Positions 27,836 through 38,218 of a stretch of 64,000 nt of DNA are shown one piece after another. Origin of the DNA: Leptospira limi. Its GTDB lineage: Bacteria; Spirochaetota; Leptospiria; Leptospirales; Leptospiraceae. Under the pieces are notes generated by a model, which saw only the letters and a program-made list of their open reading frames with translations, ran no database searches and was not told where the DNA came from. Position numbers and translations under genes: made by a program. Each line of letters opens with the position of its first letter. Position 1 is the first letter of the stretch. The stretch lies in contig NZ_JAMQPV010000001.1 of assembly GCF_026151395.1 (NCBI RefSeq), forward strand, positions 2,420,501 through 2,484,500, given 5' to 3'.

Positions 27836-28840
27836 TTAGAATTGTGTCTGGACTTGGATGGCCATCCTTGTTTCGGCTCCATCCCTTTCTTTTACACTCA
27901 TGCCAGACCTTTGGAGAGAAACTGCGTAAAACAATCCTTCTCCAAACCAAGTTGGGAAAAATGAACCCGCAACTCCAATTGATCCTGTCGTAAAACCTCG
28001 TAAACTTTGTTCCATACGAATCTCTCGCCCAACACCTGTTAAAACCTGAAATGACTCCATTTTTCCAATCGCCAAACTGATATTACCCGAATACATGGTC
28101 TTGACTGGATAAGGTATAAATTGTGATTTCTGATTTAGATCAACGGATGTACTTTCATAAAATTTACGGGAACCTTCCAATTGTAATTCCAACCAATCGT
28201 TCCATTTATACCCAAATCCTAAGATTAACCTTTCCGGTAATTTTTCCTTCAATCGTTCTGAACCTAAATATTGATCAAATCGATATGTGCCTGGTGATTC
28301 TAATAAAATCCCAAATCTGAAATTTTCATATTGAATGGCAGTAGACACAGATACATTCCATGAATACGAACTATAACCTCCAAGTCTCCCAGAAACTCCA
28401 GGACCAACTTGGATGGCAAAGGAAACGTAAGGATTGAACTTCCAATTGACAAATGCTTGGAATGCATAATTAGAAAACCTTTCATCTGCTGGAAACGAAC
28501 GTAAGTAAACAGGTTTTCCACGAATGCCAAATCCTATTGATTCAGAAAAAGAAAGATAACCTGCCCCAGATAAATACAATGGAGAAGTATTGGGATTCGC
28601 ATAACTGGCATTTGCAGAAACATCTAATATATGTTTTGATTGGTAGGATAAAAATGCAGTATTTCCATACAAACTAGCCATAGGGTTTGAACTCACTACA
28701 CCTTGAGAAGAAAGTCCGAGTAAATAAGCGGAAGGATAGGCAACATCATACCCAGAGATTTGGGCGTGTAAGGGAAAAAAGGAAAAAAGGCCAAAACCTA
28801 AAACTGGAACTAAGCATTGCCATTTTGATTTGAAAATCAT
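27836..28840 (-). CDS. Putative outer-membrane beta-barrel protein
   Basis: A 334-residue exported protein of unrecognised family. A signal peptide (hydrophobic core CLVPVLGFGLFSFF, likely cleavage after LHA) is followed by repeated 8-10-residue amphipathic strands with aromatic girdle residues, many glycines and serines, and a C-terminal QVQTQF ending in phenylalanine. These are the usual signs of an outer-membrane barrel, with perhaps 12-14 strands. It resembles the broad FadL/PorV type in general style only. It is divergent from the gene at 28888 by 47 bp and stands alone transcriptionally. Confidence 0.68.
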   Translation of the reverse strand: MIFKSKWQCLVPVLGFGLFSFFPLHAQISGYDVAYPSAYLLGLSSQGVVSSNPMASLYGNTAFLSYQSKHILDVSANASYANPNTSPLYLSGAGYLSFSESIGFGIRGKPVYLRSFPADERFSNYAFQAFVNWKFNPYVSFAIQVGPGVSGRLGGYSSYSWNVSVSTAIQYENFRFGILLESPGTYRFDQYLGSERLKEKLPERLILGFGYKWNDWLELQLEGSRKFYESTSVDLNQKSQFIPYPVKTMYSGNISLAIGKMESFQVLTGVGREIRMEQSLRGFTTGSIGVAGSFFPTWFGEGLFYAVSLQRSGMSVKERDGAETRMAIQVQTQF

Positions 28841-28887
28841 TTACTGCCATTCCTCCATAGATTTACTGGAAAGAAAAGGGAATTCTT

Positions 28888-29316
28888 ATGACAAAACCAA
28901 TGTACAAACAATTTCGCTCTCCCCAAGGGTGGTATTCTTTTTTATTTCCGGTCACCTGGGAACATATGGTCGTAGAAGAAATTCCCGCATTTTTCCATCC
29001 CGATGGTGGTGGTGCCTTACAAGTATATGCCTTCGAATCCAAACTAGAACATTTTGACGTTGATAAAGAACTCGAAAATTATCTCAAAATTCATGAAATA
29101 GATTATGACCCGGAGAAAGTTGCGGTTTTTGAAAATAATGAAGGATCAAACATTCGGGCTTGCGAATTCCAAAGAGAAGACCGTGTTTGGATGGTGTATC
29201 TAGTGGCAAATAAAGAAAGAATGATCCTCTTAACTTACAATTCTGATGAAGAAGTGGGAGATGAATTATTCCAACAATTAACCAATATCATAAGTTCTGT
29301 AAGGTTTTTGAATTAA
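28888..29316 (+). CDS. Small cytoplasmic protein of unknown function
   Basis: A 142-residue protein without a signal peptide. The opening (YKQFRSPQGWYSFLFPVTWEH) resembles PsbP-like or DUF1795-type small alpha/beta proteins, where a strand reading GWYSFLFPVTW begins the fold, and the end (ELFQQLTNIISSVRFL) fits the final helix and strand of that fold. The match is in pattern only. No catalytic motif is visible. The AsmA-like gene follows on the same strand after about 80 bp. Confidence 0.6.
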   Translation: MTKPMYKQFRSPQGWYSFLFPVTWEHMVVEEIPAFFHPDGGGALQVYAFESKLEHFDVDKELENYLKIHEIDYDPEKVAVFENNEGSNIRACEFQREDRVWMVYLVANKERMILLTYNSDEEVGDELFQQLTNIISSVRFLN

Positions 29317-29396
29317 TTTCTTTCCTTTTTTACTTTACAGTTTCCTAAATCGATATAGTCTCTAGTCCACCGTTTTAGATGGAATCAGGAGTAATT

Positions 29397-30845
29397 ATGA
29401 AAAAAATAGGTTATGGAATTGTTGGGTTTATTGCCTCAGTTCTTTTAATCATTATCATCGCATTTGTATTTGCAGGAAGTATCATCACTCCGAGCTTTCT
29501 CGTCAAACAAATTGAATCTTCCTTAAATGTCAGAGCACATGTTGAAACAGTAAATATCAATCTATTCAATGTACTTTCAGGCATTGAAATCGAAGGGATC
29601 ATCCTAGCACCAAGGGATGAGATTGCGAATAAAGGAATCCCTCTAGAGGAAAGGAAATCAAAACCAAAAGGTACGATCCAACTTGGTAAAGTCGATGTTA
29701 AAATTTCTTTCTTAGCTCTCTTAACAAAAACCGTTAAGGTCAACAAACTCGTCTTAAAACAACCTAATATCGCTCTTACGATGTATGAAGACGGTGGTAA
29801 TAATTTAACTTCACTATTCAAAACTCCCAAAATTGTGAATGGTGAAAAAAATCCCGCACTTTCCCCTGAGGCCTTAGCAGAGAAAAAAGCAGAGGCAGCA
29901 GAGGAAGCCAAAGAAAAAGCAAGTGAACCACCTTCTGGTCCATTTTCGATCAAGGACATTCCGATTGCCATTCAAATGAGTCTTGTTGGAATCCAAGAAG
30001 GGAATATCCAAGTGAATATGCGTAAAACTGGCCAACAAATCCTTGTCCAAAAATTGGATTTGGAATTAAAGGACATTGATATTGATGGCAGTGATTTAGC
30101 TTCGCATAACAGCCTAAAGGTAAATTTTGATACTGATGTAACAATCATTGGAAAAAACAAAAAAGAGGCTGCAAAGTTTTTATTGGAAACCGGTGGTAAG
30201 GTAACTCCGTTTGTGGAAAAAACTGGTTTAGTGAATCCAAAGGTAATTTACGAAGTCACCATGAAAGAAGATTCCTTCCTTTCTGGTTTCGCTGCCTTTG
30301 ATGCCATAGCTGGAGAACTTCCTGCTCTCAACCAAGCTGGACTGAAACTAGACAAATTAAAGGAAAAAGCAGAACTTAAAAAAGATGTAAGTTTCCAAGT
30401 TGAGTATAGCAACGGTAAGGTGACTTTTCTTGATGAACCAACTTTCCCAACCAAAAATTATGACCTTCAAATCTCAAAAGGATCCTACATCATCACTACA
30501 ACTAACTACCATGAAATGAGAATGGGAATGTTGTATGATGAAGCTGAATCTAAAAAATCCCTCGCTTCTGTTGATGAAAAAATCAAACAAGCCACCAAAG
30601 GCCAAGGGGATCCCAAAGAACTCCGGAATAAAATCGTAGGGAATTTGGTAAAAGATGAACGGTTGTTTATTCCTTTTAGAACCTATGGTGATATTCGAAA
30701 TCCAAATGTAGAACTTGGTGTTGGAATCGGAACATTAACAGACCTCATAGGCGGGGCTGTCAAAGAAGTGATCAAAGGAAAAGCAGGCGACGCCTTAAAA
30801 AAGATTCCTGGTGCAGGGAATGCGTTAAAAGGATTGGGATTTTAG
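29397..30845 (+). CDS. AsmA-like envelope protein
   Basis: A 482-residue protein. The ATG at 29397 has an AGGAG site six bases upstream and starts an N-terminal membrane helix (IGFIASVLLIIIIAFVFAG style). The rest is predicted periplasmic. Early on, FLVKQIESSLNVRAHVETVNINLFNVLSGIEIEGI has the layout of AsmA/DUF748 proteins, in which long beta-rich repeats form a bridge-like groove for lipid transport between membranes. A Lys/Glu/Ala-rich helical insert lies near 160-185. The C-terminus ends in glycine- and alanine-rich sequence (GGAVKEVIKGKAGDAL), also seen in that group. The function is inferred from the family. A strong terminator follows. Confidence 0.65.
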   Translation: MKKIGYGIVGFIASVLLIIIIAFVFAGSIITPSFLVKQIESSLNVRAHVETVNINLFNVLSGIEIEGIILAPRDEIANKGIPLEERKSKPKGTIQLGKVDVKISFLALLTKTVKVNKLVLKQPNIALTMYEDGGNNLTSLFKTPKIVNGEKNPALSPEALAEKKAEAAEEAKEKASEPPSGPFSIKDIPIAIQMSLVGIQEGNIQVNMRKTGQQILVQKLDLELKDIDIDGSDLASHNSLKVNFDTDVTIIGKNKKEAAKFLLETGGKVTPFVEKTGLVNPKVIYEVTMKEDSFLSGFAAFDAIAGELPALNQAGLKLDKLKEKAELKKDVSFQVEYSNGKVTFLDEPTFPTKNYDLQISKGSYIITTTNYHEMRMGMLYDEAESKKSLASVDEKIKQATKGQGDPKELRNKIVGNLVKDERLFIPFRTYGDIRNPNVELGVGIGTLTDLIGGAVKEVIKGKAGDALKKIPGAGNALKGLGF

Positions 30846-30880
30846 TTAGATACCAATTCCCGCAACGTTTCTCAGAACAT

Positions 30881-30912
30881 AAAAAAGGGACTAATGACTT
30901 AGTCCCTTTTTT
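30881..30912. terminator. Bidirectional intrinsic terminator
   Basis: AAAAAAGGGACTAA and TTAGTCCCTTTTTT form a perfect 14-bp stem with a TGAC loop, and each strand ends in a run of U. It lies between the converging AsmA-like and typA genes and can serve both. Confidence 0.9.
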
Positions 30913-30949
30913 ATTAGATTGGTTGATCCGTAAAACTTTGGATTTTTAC

Positions 30950-32758
30950 TTATCTTCCACCACTGGACCTTTTTCTCATACTTGCATCCAAAACCTTTTT
31001 ACGAAGACGCAAACTTTGTGGAGTCACTTCCAAAAGTTCATCATCATCTAAAAATTCAATGGATTGTTCCAAAGTGAGTTTTTTCGGTGGAACAAGGCGG
31101 ATGGCTTCATCCGATCCAGAAGCACGCACGTTTGTGAGTTTTTTCTCACGCACTGGGTTCACTTCTAAATCTGTATCCCGACTATTCATTCCTAGGATCA
31201 TACCAGGATACACTGCTACTTGTGGTTCAATGAAAAGATCCCCACGTTCTTGCACTTTCCATAAAGCATACGCAGTGGATTCCCCTGAGTCCATAGAGAT
31301 GAGGGCTCCGTTTTTACGGCCAGGAATTTCACCCTTGTATTTGTCAAAACGTAAGAATCGGCTAGACATGACCCCTTCTCCACGAGTTTCCGAAATAAAG
31401 TGACCTCTGAAACCAATGAGTCCCCTTGTTGGAATTGTGTATTCCACACGAGTGATCCCAGAAGTATGAGCATCCATTCCTGTTAACTCACCCTTACGGC
31501 GGTTTAGTTCTTGGATCACAGCTCCCGTGTATTGGTCTGGAAGGTCCATTACGAGTGTTTCGTAAGGTTCAATCTTTTCACCAGCTTCATTGTGTTTGAT
31601 GATGACTTCTGGTCTAGAAACTTGGAGTTCGTATCCTTCTCTTCTCATGTTTTCAATGAGGATGGATAAGTGGAGTTCCCCACGTCCTAGAATTTTGAAA
31701 CGATCTTTGTCTTCAGTTTCTTCCAAACGAAGTGCTACGTTGGTTTCGAGTTCGCGGTCAAGGCGTTCACGTAAATTACGTGTTGTCACAAACTTTCCTT
31801 CTTTCCCAGCAAACGGTGAATTATTCACCATAAAGAACATCGATACAGTTGGTTCCTCTACTTGGATCGCAGGAAGAGGGAGTGGATTTCCTAAGTCACA
31901 AACAGTATCTCCGATGAACACATCAGGAATCCCTGCCATGGCAACGATGTCTCCGGAGCCCGCTTCGTCGATTTCGTAACGAGTGAGTCCTTCGTAACCA
32001 TACAGTTTTGTGATTTTATAATTTGCTGTGGTTCCGTTTGTTTTGGCAAGAGTGACATCAGCGCCTTTTTTCATCATTCCTTGGTAAATTTTACCAATGG
32101 CGATACGACCTACATATTCATTATAGTCTAGTGCTGTGACTTGGAATTGAAGAGCTTTGTCGCTTTCGTTCTTTACTGCCGGAACATGAGCCAAAACCTT
32201 ATCAAGAAGTGGTTCAATATTGGATCCTGGAACTTCTGAAAGTTGGTTTACTGCCCAACCTTGTTTGGCAGAAGCATAAATGATAGGAAAGTCTAACTGT
32301 TCTTCGGTGGCACCTAGGTCACTAAACAAATCAAATACTTTGTCTACAGAAAAACCTGGTCTTGCTCCTTCACGGTCCACTTTGTTCACAACCACAATTG
32401 GTTTGTGTCCGAGTTGGAGTGATTTCCCAAGCACAAACCGAGTTTGTGGCATTGGTCCGTCGAATGCATCCACGAGTAAAAGTGTACAGTCTGTCATGGA
32501 CAGAACTCGTTCCACTTCTCCTCCGAAGTCAGCGTGACCTGGAGTATCAACGATATTAATGCGAGTTCCTTTGTACTTTACCGAAGTGTTCTTGGCAAGG
32601 ATCGTAATCCCTTTTTCCTGTTCCAAAGTGTTGGAATCCATGATTCTTTCTCGGTCTTCTTTTGCGGTTACGGCGCCCGTATGGCGAAGGATACAATCTG
32701 TTAGTGTCGTCTTACCGTGATCGACGTGTGCGATGATGGCGATGTTGCGAATTTCCAT
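30950..32758 (-). CDS. typA: Ribosome-associated GTPase BipA/TypA
   Basis: A 602-residue translational GTPase that helps 50S assembly and stress or cold adaptation. G1 is HVDHGKTTL near residue 11, G2 lies around EQEKGITI, G3 is DTPGHADFG and G4 is [10 protein letters not shown]. The C-terminal part includes the family-specific [13 protein letters not shown] and GEGVMSSRF segments. The ATG at 32758 ([11 protein letters not shown]) is preferred over a TTG seven codons upstream because the family begins there; neither has a strong ribosome-binding site. It is divergent from rplU. Confidence 0.95.
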   Translation of the reverse strand: MEIRNIAIIAHVDHGKTTLTDCILRHTGAVTAKEDRERIMDSNTLEQEKGITILAKNTSVKYKGTRINIVDTPGHADFGGEVERVLSMTDCTLLLVDAFDGPMPQTRFVLGKSLQLGHKPIVVVNKVDREGARPGFSVDKVFDLFSDLGATEEQLDFPIIYASAKQGWAVNQLSEVPGSNIEPLLDKVLAHVPAVKNESDKALQFQVTALDYNEYVGRIAIGKIYQGMMKKGADVTLAKTNGTTANYKITKLYGYEGLTRYEIDEAGSGDIVAMAGIPDVFIGDTVCDLGNPLPLPAIQVEEPTVSMFFMVNNSPFAGKEGKFVTTRNLRERLDRELETNVALRLEETEDKDRFKILGRGELHLSILIENMRREGYELQVSRPEVIIKHNEAGEKIEPYETLVMDLPDQYTGAVIQELNRRKGELTGMDAHTSGITRVEYTIPTRGLIGFRGHFISETRGEGVMSSRFLRFDKYKGEIPGRKNGALISMDSGESTAYALWKVQERGDLFIEPQVAVYPGMILGMNSRDTDLEVNPVREKKLTNVRASGSDEAIRLVPPKKLTLEQSIEFLDDDELLEVTPQSLRLRKKVLDASMRKRSSGGR

Positions 32759-32876
32759 TGTTTTTACCAGAAATTCCAATCCGCTTAGGCTGTAAATGGG
32801 GATTTCAGTTTGACAAGAGGTGCCTGTCAGAAATCCTGGTAAGAACTACATTCGAGAAAGAGATTAGGATAGTTAT

Positions 32877-33185
32877 ATGTTCGCCATCATTGAACTTGGA
32901 GCCAAACAATTTAAAGTGTCTCCTGACCAGGTATTCGTCGCAGAAAAAACAGGAAACACGGTTGGAAGCACAGTAGAAACGAAAGTCCTACTCCTTTCCG
33001 ATAATAACAAAGTGAACATTGGGTCACCAGCATTGTCTGGAGCTAAAGTCACTTTAAAGGTATTAGAAGACTGTAAGGGTGAAAAAATCCACGGTTTTAA
33101 ATACAAAAAAAGAAAGAACTACAAGAAGTCTTGGGGTCATAGACAACAACTCCAAAAACTCCAAGTAGTTTCAATCAGCGGTTAA
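32877..33185 (+). CDS. rplU: 50S ribosomal protein L21
   Basis: A 102-residue ribosomal protein. It begins MFAIIELGAKQFKVSPDQVF and ends with the basic GFKYKKRKNYKKSWGHRQ segment that binds 23S rRNA; both are standard for L21. An AGGAT sequence lies about eight bases before the ATG. The next gene starts with a TTG immediately after its stop codon. TTGACA at 32810-32815 could be a -35 element, but no good -10 follows it. Confidence 0.97.
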   Translation: MFAIIELGAKQFKVSPDQVFVAEKTGNTVGSTVETKVLLLSDNNKVNIGSPALSGAKVTLKVLEDCKGEKIHGFKYKKRKNYKKSWGHRQQLQKLQVVSISG

Positions 33186-33515
33186 TTGATTTATAGTACA
33201 ATTTTTAAAGATTTAGGAGGGAAAATCGCAGGAATCCAACTGGAAGGACATTCTCCAACGAACCTAGGTTCGAAAGGCGAAAATCTTTTGTGTGCCGGAG
33301 TCTCCACTCTCGTGCAGAGTGCTCACTCGTATTTGGCATCACAAGGCAGTTTGGAAAGAGAAGAAAAACGAGACGGGTATCTTCAGTTTTTTGTCAAACA
33401 AAACCAAATAGATGGCTACCAAAGCCTTCTTGCCATGGTTGAGTTTGGTTTGAGAAGTTTAGAACATTCCCACTCCCATGCGATTTCCATCAACAACGAA
33501 CTAATTAAGAGGTAA
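33186..33515 (+). CDS. prp: Ribosomal-processing cysteine protease Prp
   Basis: A 109-residue protein of the Prp (YsxB) family, between rplU and rpmA as in Firmicutes. The catalytic dyad is H22 in EGHSPT and C36 in NLLCAGVSTLV, matching the family pattern GHA...CAAVS. In Firmicutes, Prp removes a short N-terminal extension from L27. The downstream L27 here starts directly with MATKKGGGS and has no such extension, so the substrate is uncertain. Translation begins at a TTG directly adjoining the rplU stop, implying coupling. Confidence 0.85.
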   Translation: MIYSTIFKDLGGKIAGIQLEGHSPTNLGSKGENLLCAGVSTLVQSAHSYLASQGSLEREEKRDGYLQFFVKQNQIDGYQSLLAMVEFGLRSLEHSHSHAISINNELIKR

Positions 33516-33518
33516 ACA

Positions 33519-33776
33519 ATGGCTACAAAAAAAGGTGGTGGTTCCACAAAGAACGGTCGTGATTCGGTATCGAAAAGACTTGGAGTAAAAGTATATGGTG
33601 GCCAACAAGCAATTGCTGGAAACATTATCGTACGCCAAAGAGGAACTGAATACAAACCTGGTAAAAACGTAGGGATTGGTCGTGACCATACCCTTTATGC
33701 ACTCGTTGACGGGATTGTGACTTTCGAACACGTAACAAAAGAAAGACAACAAATTTCCGTTTACCCGAAAGCTTAA
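33519..33776 (+). CDS. rpmA: 50S ribosomal protein L27
   Basis: An 85-residue ribosomal protein. The N-terminus [16 protein letters not shown] reaches the peptidyl-transferase centre, and the body has [10 protein letters not shown] and [13 protein letters not shown], all typical. It lacks the N-terminal extension found where Prp processing is known. AGAGG lies seven bases upstream of the start codon, 4 bp after prp. A strong terminator follows. Confidence 0.97.
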   Translation: MATKKGGGSTKNGRDSVSKRLGVKVYGGQQAIAGNIIVRQRGTEYKPGKNVGIGRDHTLYALVDGIVTFEHVTKERQQISVYPKA

Positions 33777-33799
33777 TCCTCTCAATTATAAGAGAGGAC

Positions 33800-33838
33800 A
33801 AAACCCGTTTTAGGTCATCCTTAAACGGGTTTTTTTTT
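33800..33838 (+). terminator. Intrinsic terminator after rpmA
   Basis: AAACCCGTTTTAGG at 33801-33814 pairs with CCTTAAACGGGTTT (one mismatch), followed by a run of nine T. It closes the rplU-prp-rpmA transcript. A small extra hairpin (CCTCTC/GAGAGG, 33778-33797) lies just before it. Confidence 0.9.
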
Positions 33839-33852
33839 GACCAAAGGATATT

Positions 33853-34878
33853 ATGAGCGGATTTATTGACGAAGTACCCATCCAAATTCGAGCCGGACAC
33901 GGAGGGGCAGGTTCTGTCCACTTCCATAAAGAGAAGTTTGTCGAATTTGGAGGACCTGACGGAGGCGATGGAGGCAAAGGTGGAGATGTGATCTTTGTTG
34001 CCGAAGGTCGTATGATGACCTTGGAAAATTACTTACCCGACCGACTGTATGCCGCAGAAGACGGAGGTCCAGGGCTTGGCCAAAACCGGAATGGAAAAAA
34101 TGGAGAGGACTTACTTCTGAAAGTTCCTGTGGGAACCCAAATCATTGATGCGGTCACGATGGAACTCATTTACGACTTTAGCCATGATGGGGAAACATTT
34201 ACCATAGCTAAGGGAGGGCGCGGAGGCAAAGGGAATACTTTTTTTAAAACCTCGGTCCAACAAGCACCTCGTTATAGCCAACCTGGTGAAGATGGTGATT
34301 CTTTCTCCTTACGATTAGAATTAAAACTCCTCGCCGACATTGGCATTGTAGGACTACCAAACGCTGGTAAGTCAACACTACTTGCCAAAATCACACATGC
34401 ACATCCCAAAATTGCCGGGTATGCGTTTACCACACTATCACCTAATCTCGGTGTGGTGCATAGACATGAAGATTTATTTCGTTATACAGTCGCTGACATT
34501 CCAGGAATCATTGAAGGTGCTTCCAAAGGTGTGGGCCTTGGGATTAGTTTTCTCAAACACATTGAACGTGTACAAGGGATCTTGTTTTTATTTGATGGTG
34601 GGAATTTACAATTAGAAGAAGAATTGGAAATGTTACGGAGTGAACTTGGGAATTATAACGAGTCTCTTCTACACAAAAAATACCTGATTGTCATCAACAA
34701 AATGGATATATGGGATAACGACCCTAGTTTTACCGAAGAAATCCAAAAAAACTATTCTTCTCTTGGTGAGATTGTTTGTATCTCTGCTGACAAAGAAAAC
34801 AATTTGGAATACCTACTCGAAAGAATTGATAAAGTATTTTTTCCAGAAAAAGCAAAGTTAGTTTATGAAAACACGTAA
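33853..34878 (+). CDS. obgE: Obg-family GTPase, ribosome assembly
   Basis: A 341-residue Obg GTPase. The N-terminal glycine-rich Obg fold includes [28 protein letters not shown] and [13 protein letters not shown]. The G domain follows, with [10 protein letters not shown] (G1), DIPGII (G3) and NKMD (G4). There is no long C-terminal extension, which is the short form of the family. Obg proteins help late 50S assembly and link to stringent signalling. The start has AAGGAT just upstream. It begins the obgE-proB-proA-nadD-yqeK-LCP-rsfS run, and its end overlaps proB by 14 bp. Confidence 0.96.
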   Translation: MSGFIDEVPIQIRAGHGGAGSVHFHKEKFVEFGGPDGGDGGKGGDVIFVAEGRMMTLENYLPDRLYAAEDGGPGLGQNRNGKNGEDLLLKVPVGTQIIDAVTMELIYDFSHDGETFTIAKGGRGGKGNTFFKTSVQQAPRYSQPGEDGDSFSLRLELKLLADIGIVGLPNAGKSTLLAKITHAHPKIAGYAFTTLSPNLGVVHRHEDLFRYTVADIPGIIEGASKGVGLGISFLKHIERVQGILFLFDGGNLQLEEELEMLRSELGNYNESLLHKKYLIVINKMDIWDNDPSFTEEIQKNYSSLGEIVCISADKENNLEYLLERIDKVFFPEKAKLVYENT

Positions 34879-35731
34879 GGAATTTTTAGATTCACTCGAA
34901 GCCGCAAAACTCATCGTCATTAAAATTGGTAGTGCGAGAGTTTCAGGCGAAGAAACCAAAATTAATGATTTTTTGTATGATTTAGTTGGTGATATAAGAA
35001 CCTTACGCGACCAAGGAAAAGAAATCATTCTCGTATCCTCTGGTGCGATTGCCCAAGGGAAAAAACTACTCGTTGATAAAATTGGAACGGGTGTTTTACC
35101 AAATGGGAAAACTTCTCTCGCAGAAAAACAAGCATTTGCTGCTATGGGTCAAAACAAACTTCTCAATTTATATGAAAGTTTCTTTAGCCGAGTGAACATT
35201 CCGATTGCGCAAATTTTATTCGGTCGCAAAGACTTAAATGAAGATAGCAGTTTCACAAATCTCAAACAAACCTTTCGCCAACTTTTGGACTGGGGAATTT
35301 TACCGATCGTCAATGAAAACGATTCCGTATCTACCGAAGAACTTAATTTAGGTGATAACGATATTTTATCAGCCATAGTAGCCTCCATAGTGGGTGCAGA
35401 CCTACTCCTAATCCTCACTGGAGTTGATGGATTTTTAGAGGGAAATCGTAAAATTGATTTATTTACAGAAATCTCTAGAAAAACAGAATCCCTCGCAACT
35501 GGACCTTCTGGTCCAGGTACAGGTGGGATGTTTACAAAAATCAATGCCGCAAAACTCTTGTTACCATTTGGAATCAAAACGGGAATTGTGAATGGTGAAA
35601 AAAAACATGCAATTGGCCAATTTTTCACGAACGAATCGTTTGGAACTCTGATAGCCAATGATGGATTCCCTCACCGAATCCCGACTGCTTCCGAAATCCA
35701 ATCTCACTTTTTTTCTTTTCCTACGGAGTAA
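34865..35731 (+). CDS. proB: Glutamate 5-kinase without PUA domain
   Basis: A 288-residue amino-acid kinase that phosphorylates glutamate in proline synthesis. Family motifs are VIKIGSARV at the N-terminus, [41 protein letters not shown] and [14 protein letters not shown]. The length is about 80 residues below the E. coli enzyme because the C-terminal PUA domain is absent, a form known in other bacteria. It overlaps the obgE end by 14 bp and is followed by proA after 3 bp. Confidence 0.95.
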   Translation: MKTRKEFLDSLEAAKLIVIKIGSARVSGEETKINDFLYDLVGDIRTLRDQGKEIILVSSGAIAQGKKLLVDKIGTGVLPNGKTSLAEKQAFAAMGQNKLLNLYESFFSRVNIPIAQILFGRKDLNEDSSFTNLKQTFRQLLDWGILPIVNENDSVSTEELNLGDNDILSAIVASIVGADLLLILTGVDGFLEGNRKIDLFTEISRKTESLATGPSGPGTGGMFTKINAAKLLLPFGIKTGIVNGEKKHAIGQFFTNESFGTLIANDGFPHRIPTASEIQSHFFSFPTE

Positions 35732-35734
35732 TTT

Positions 35735-37000
35735 ATGGCTGAAGACTATACCACTTATGCAAAAACCATTGCCACAAACGCAAAGGAAGCCAGTCGGAGT
35801 TTAAAACGACTTACCACAAACCAGAAAAATACGGTTTTACTTCGGTTTGAAAAACTGTTATTCGAAAATGAATCTGAGATTGTAACAAAAAACCAAATTG
35901 ATTTAAAAAATGGGAAAGATAAGGGATTAAGTTCCTCTATGATGGATCGTTTGCTCCTTGATTCGAAACGAATCCATGGGATGGCAAAGAGTGTTGAAGA
36001 GATTAGGAAACTCCCAGATCCGGTTGGGGAAGTAGTTAGAGGAACCATCCTTCCCAATGGGCTCGAACTTTTGACAAAACGAGTTCCTATTGGTGTTGTG
36101 ATGACAATTTTTGAGTCGAGACCGAATGTCATAGTAGACATTGCCTCATTGTCATTTAAGTCTGGGAATGCTTGTATTTTACGTGGTGGTAGTGAAGCGT
36201 ATCATTCAAATCTCATTTTATCCTCCCTCTTTCACAAAGCCATCGAAGATTCAAAATTTCCAGATGTGAGTAAGGAAGTTGTCAGTTTTGTAGACAATAC
36301 AAACAGAGAAGCGATGCTTCCCTTTTTCCAATTGGATGATTTAATCGATGTCATTGTACCTAGGGGTGGTGAGGCTCTCATTCGGTTTGTATCAGAAAAT
36401 AGCAAAATCCCTGTCATCAAACATGATAAAGGTGTGACTAACTTATATTTGTCTGACAAAGCCAACGAAACAATTGTATTACCTATTCTTGTAAACTCAA
36501 AAATCCAAAGACCAGGTGTTTGTAATGCATTGGAGAATTTGTTCATCCATAAAAATTACCCAAATACAAAAGTTTTATTACAGGAATTAAAACAAAATGG
36601 AGTTCAGATCCTGGGTGATGTTTCTATTCAATCAATGGATCCAACAATCCCTCTTGCCACTGAAGAGGATTATTTGACAGAGTTTTTAGACACAAGGCTT
36701 AGTATAAAACTTGTGAACTCAGTTGAAGAAGCTATGGAAAATATCAAAAAATATAGCTCAGGTCATACGGAATGTATTTTATCGGAAGACATCACAGAAA
36801 TCCAAACTTTCAAACAAGGACTCGATAGTGCAGCCATTTTTGTGAATTGTTCCACAAGGTTTCATGATGGTGGTGAATATGGACTTGGTGCGGAAGTGGG
36901 AATTTCAACTGGGAAATTACATGTTAGGGGACCGATGGGACTCATCCACCTAACAACAACCACAACTTATGTTACTGGGAACGGACAAGTCCGAGGGTAA
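35735..37000 (+). CDS. proA: Gamma-glutamyl phosphate reductase
   Basis: A 421-residue aldehyde-dehydrogenase-fold enzyme that reduces gamma-glutamyl phosphate to the semialdehyde with [22 protein letters not shown], the PRGGEALI segment and the active-site cysteine motif [12 protein letters not shown] near residue 270 are all present. The C-terminal [21 protein letters not shown] block is standard. It sits 3 bp after proB and ends 1 bp before nadD. Confidence 0.96.
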   Translation: MAEDYTTYAKTIATNAKEASRSLKRLTTNQKNTVLLRFEKLLFENESEIVTKNQIDLKNGKDKGLSSSMMDRLLLDSKRIHGMAKSVEEIRKLPDPVGEVVRGTILPNGLELLTKRVPIGVVMTIFESRPNVIVDIASLSFKSGNACILRGGSEAYHSNLILSSLFHKAIEDSKFPDVSKEVVSFVDNTNREAMLPFFQLDDLIDVIVPRGGEALIRFVSENSKIPVIKHDKGVTNLYLSDKANETIVLPILVNSKIQRPGVCNALENLFIHKNYPNTKVLLQELKQNGVQILGDVSIQSMDPTIPLATEEDYLTEFLDTRLSIKLVNSVEEAMENIKKYSSGHTECILSEDITEIQTFKQGLDSAAIFVNCSTRFHDGGEYGLGAEVGISTGKLHVRGPMGLIHLTTTTTYVTGNGQVRG

Positions 37001-37001
37001 A

Positions 37002-37619
37002 ATGGATGTGATTTTGTTTGGTGGAAGTTTTAATCCCCCACACATTGGTCATAGACATGTGATCTCTTCCCTACAAAAACAGTTTCCCGAATCCAAAATC
37101 TATATCTGTCCGAATTTTTTATCTCCTTTTAAATTGAACGAAAAAAAATTTTCTAGGGAAGAAATTTGGTCCTTATGCCAATCAGAATTCCATGAATTTT
37201 TATCCCCAAATCTAGTCTTATGGGATGAAGAAATCAAAAAAGAAACAACTAGTTACACGATCGATACCATAACAAGTTTACAATCCTTGGAAACAAAGGG
37301 AAATATTTCCCTTGTCATCGGTGAGGACAATTTACAAAATTTTAACGAATGGAAATCCTTCGATATTATCTTACAGAAAATAAATAAATTAATCGTTGTA
37401 AGGCGTAGTACGGAATCTCCGAATCCAATTTTAATCCCAAACTTCATCGATGAAAAACAAGTATTGGTTTTAAACAACCCAATTGTCAAAATGAGTAGTA
37501 CTGAAATTAGGAACCAACCAAACCGTGAATGGGAAAATCATTCGATTTTACCCCAAACAAAGTCCTTACTGGATTCTTATCTACAAATAAGGGAATCTTT
37601 AAGAGGAGATGAAAAATGA
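37002..37619 (+). CDS. nadD: Nicotinate-nucleotide adenylyltransferase
   Basis: A 205-residue nucleotidyltransferase that makes deamido-NAD from nicotinate mononucleotide. The start at 37002 gives MDVILFGGSFNPPHIGHRH, whose HIGH-type motif is canonical. The second signature, MSSTEIRNQ, occurs near the end, and the SYTIDTI and VIGEDNL segments are also typical. The ATG lies directly behind the proA stop. The end overlaps the yqeK-like start by ATGA. Confidence 0.93.
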   Translation: MDVILFGGSFNPPHIGHRHVISSLQKQFPESKIYICPNFLSPFKLNEKKFSREEIWSLCQSEFHEFLSPNLVLWDEEIKKETTSYTIDTITSLQSLETKGNISLVIGEDNLQNFNEWKSFDIILQKINKLIVVRRSTESPNPILIPNFIDEKQVLVLNNPIVKMSSTEIRNQPNREWENHSILPQTKSLLDSYLQIRESLRGDEK

Positions 37620-38215
37620 ATCTCACTCCCACACAAGTGAATGACTGGATACAATTCTTCCAAAAAGAAATTCCAAATCATGTCACGGATACTAGATGGC
37701 AACATATTTTACGAGTGGCTTCCTATGCAAAAGAATTGGCGTTGGCACATGGATACGAAGATCCAGATAAAGCTTACTTAGCAGGATTATGCCATGACAT
37801 CACCAAACAAAAAAAAATGGATGTCCATCAAAGTTTGTTTACTGAATTTAATTTAGATACAAATGGAATTCCCTTCCAAGCCTTACATGCTTACTCGGCT
37901 CCCCTTTTCCTTAAAAAAAATTACGATTTTTACGATCAGGAAATCCAGTCGGCCATCCAAAATCACACCTTGGGAAATCCTAAACCCGCTTTATTAGATC
38001 AAATTCTGTATGCGGCGGATTTTTTAGGATCGGATTATTGTTATCGAAATTTGGATCTAGAGGAATGGTTTCAAAAAACGAAAGAAAACTTAGATTTTGG
38101 CATTTTTATGAAAGCATTCCAGACGATCTCATTTCTAATGGAAAAAAAAGAAATCATCCATCCTTATACTTTTTATACTTATAACCAATCATTGTTATCA
38201 TTAAAGGAAATCTAA
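37616..38215 (+). CDS. yqeK: HD-domain hydrolase, YqeK type
   Basis: A 199-residue HD-superfamily phosphohydrolase. The metal-binding residues are in RWQHILRVASYA (first His) and AGLCHDITKQ (HD pair), followed by later histidines in ALHAYSAP and IQNHTLG and an aspartate in YAADFLGSDY. YqeK proteins cleave diadenosine tetraphosphate to ADP and are usually encoded directly behind nadD, as here. The call rests on both the motifs and this position. The start overlaps nadD by 4 bp. Confidence 0.88.
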   Translation: MNLTPTQVNDWIQFFQKEIPNHVTDTRWQHILRVASYAKELALAHGYEDPDKAYLAGLCHDITKQKKMDVHQSLFTEFNLDTNGIPFQALHAYSAPLFLKKNYDFYDQEIQSAIQNHTLGNPKPALLDQILYAADFLGSDYCYRNLDLEEWFQKTKENLDFGIFMKAFQTISFLMEKKEIIHPYTFYTYNQSLLSLKEI

Positions 38216-38218
38216 TAG

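Noticed and set aside
32810..32838. TTGACA as a -35 element for rplU
   Set aside because: At spacings of 16-19 bases no sequence resembles TATAAT, so the promoter is not supported.
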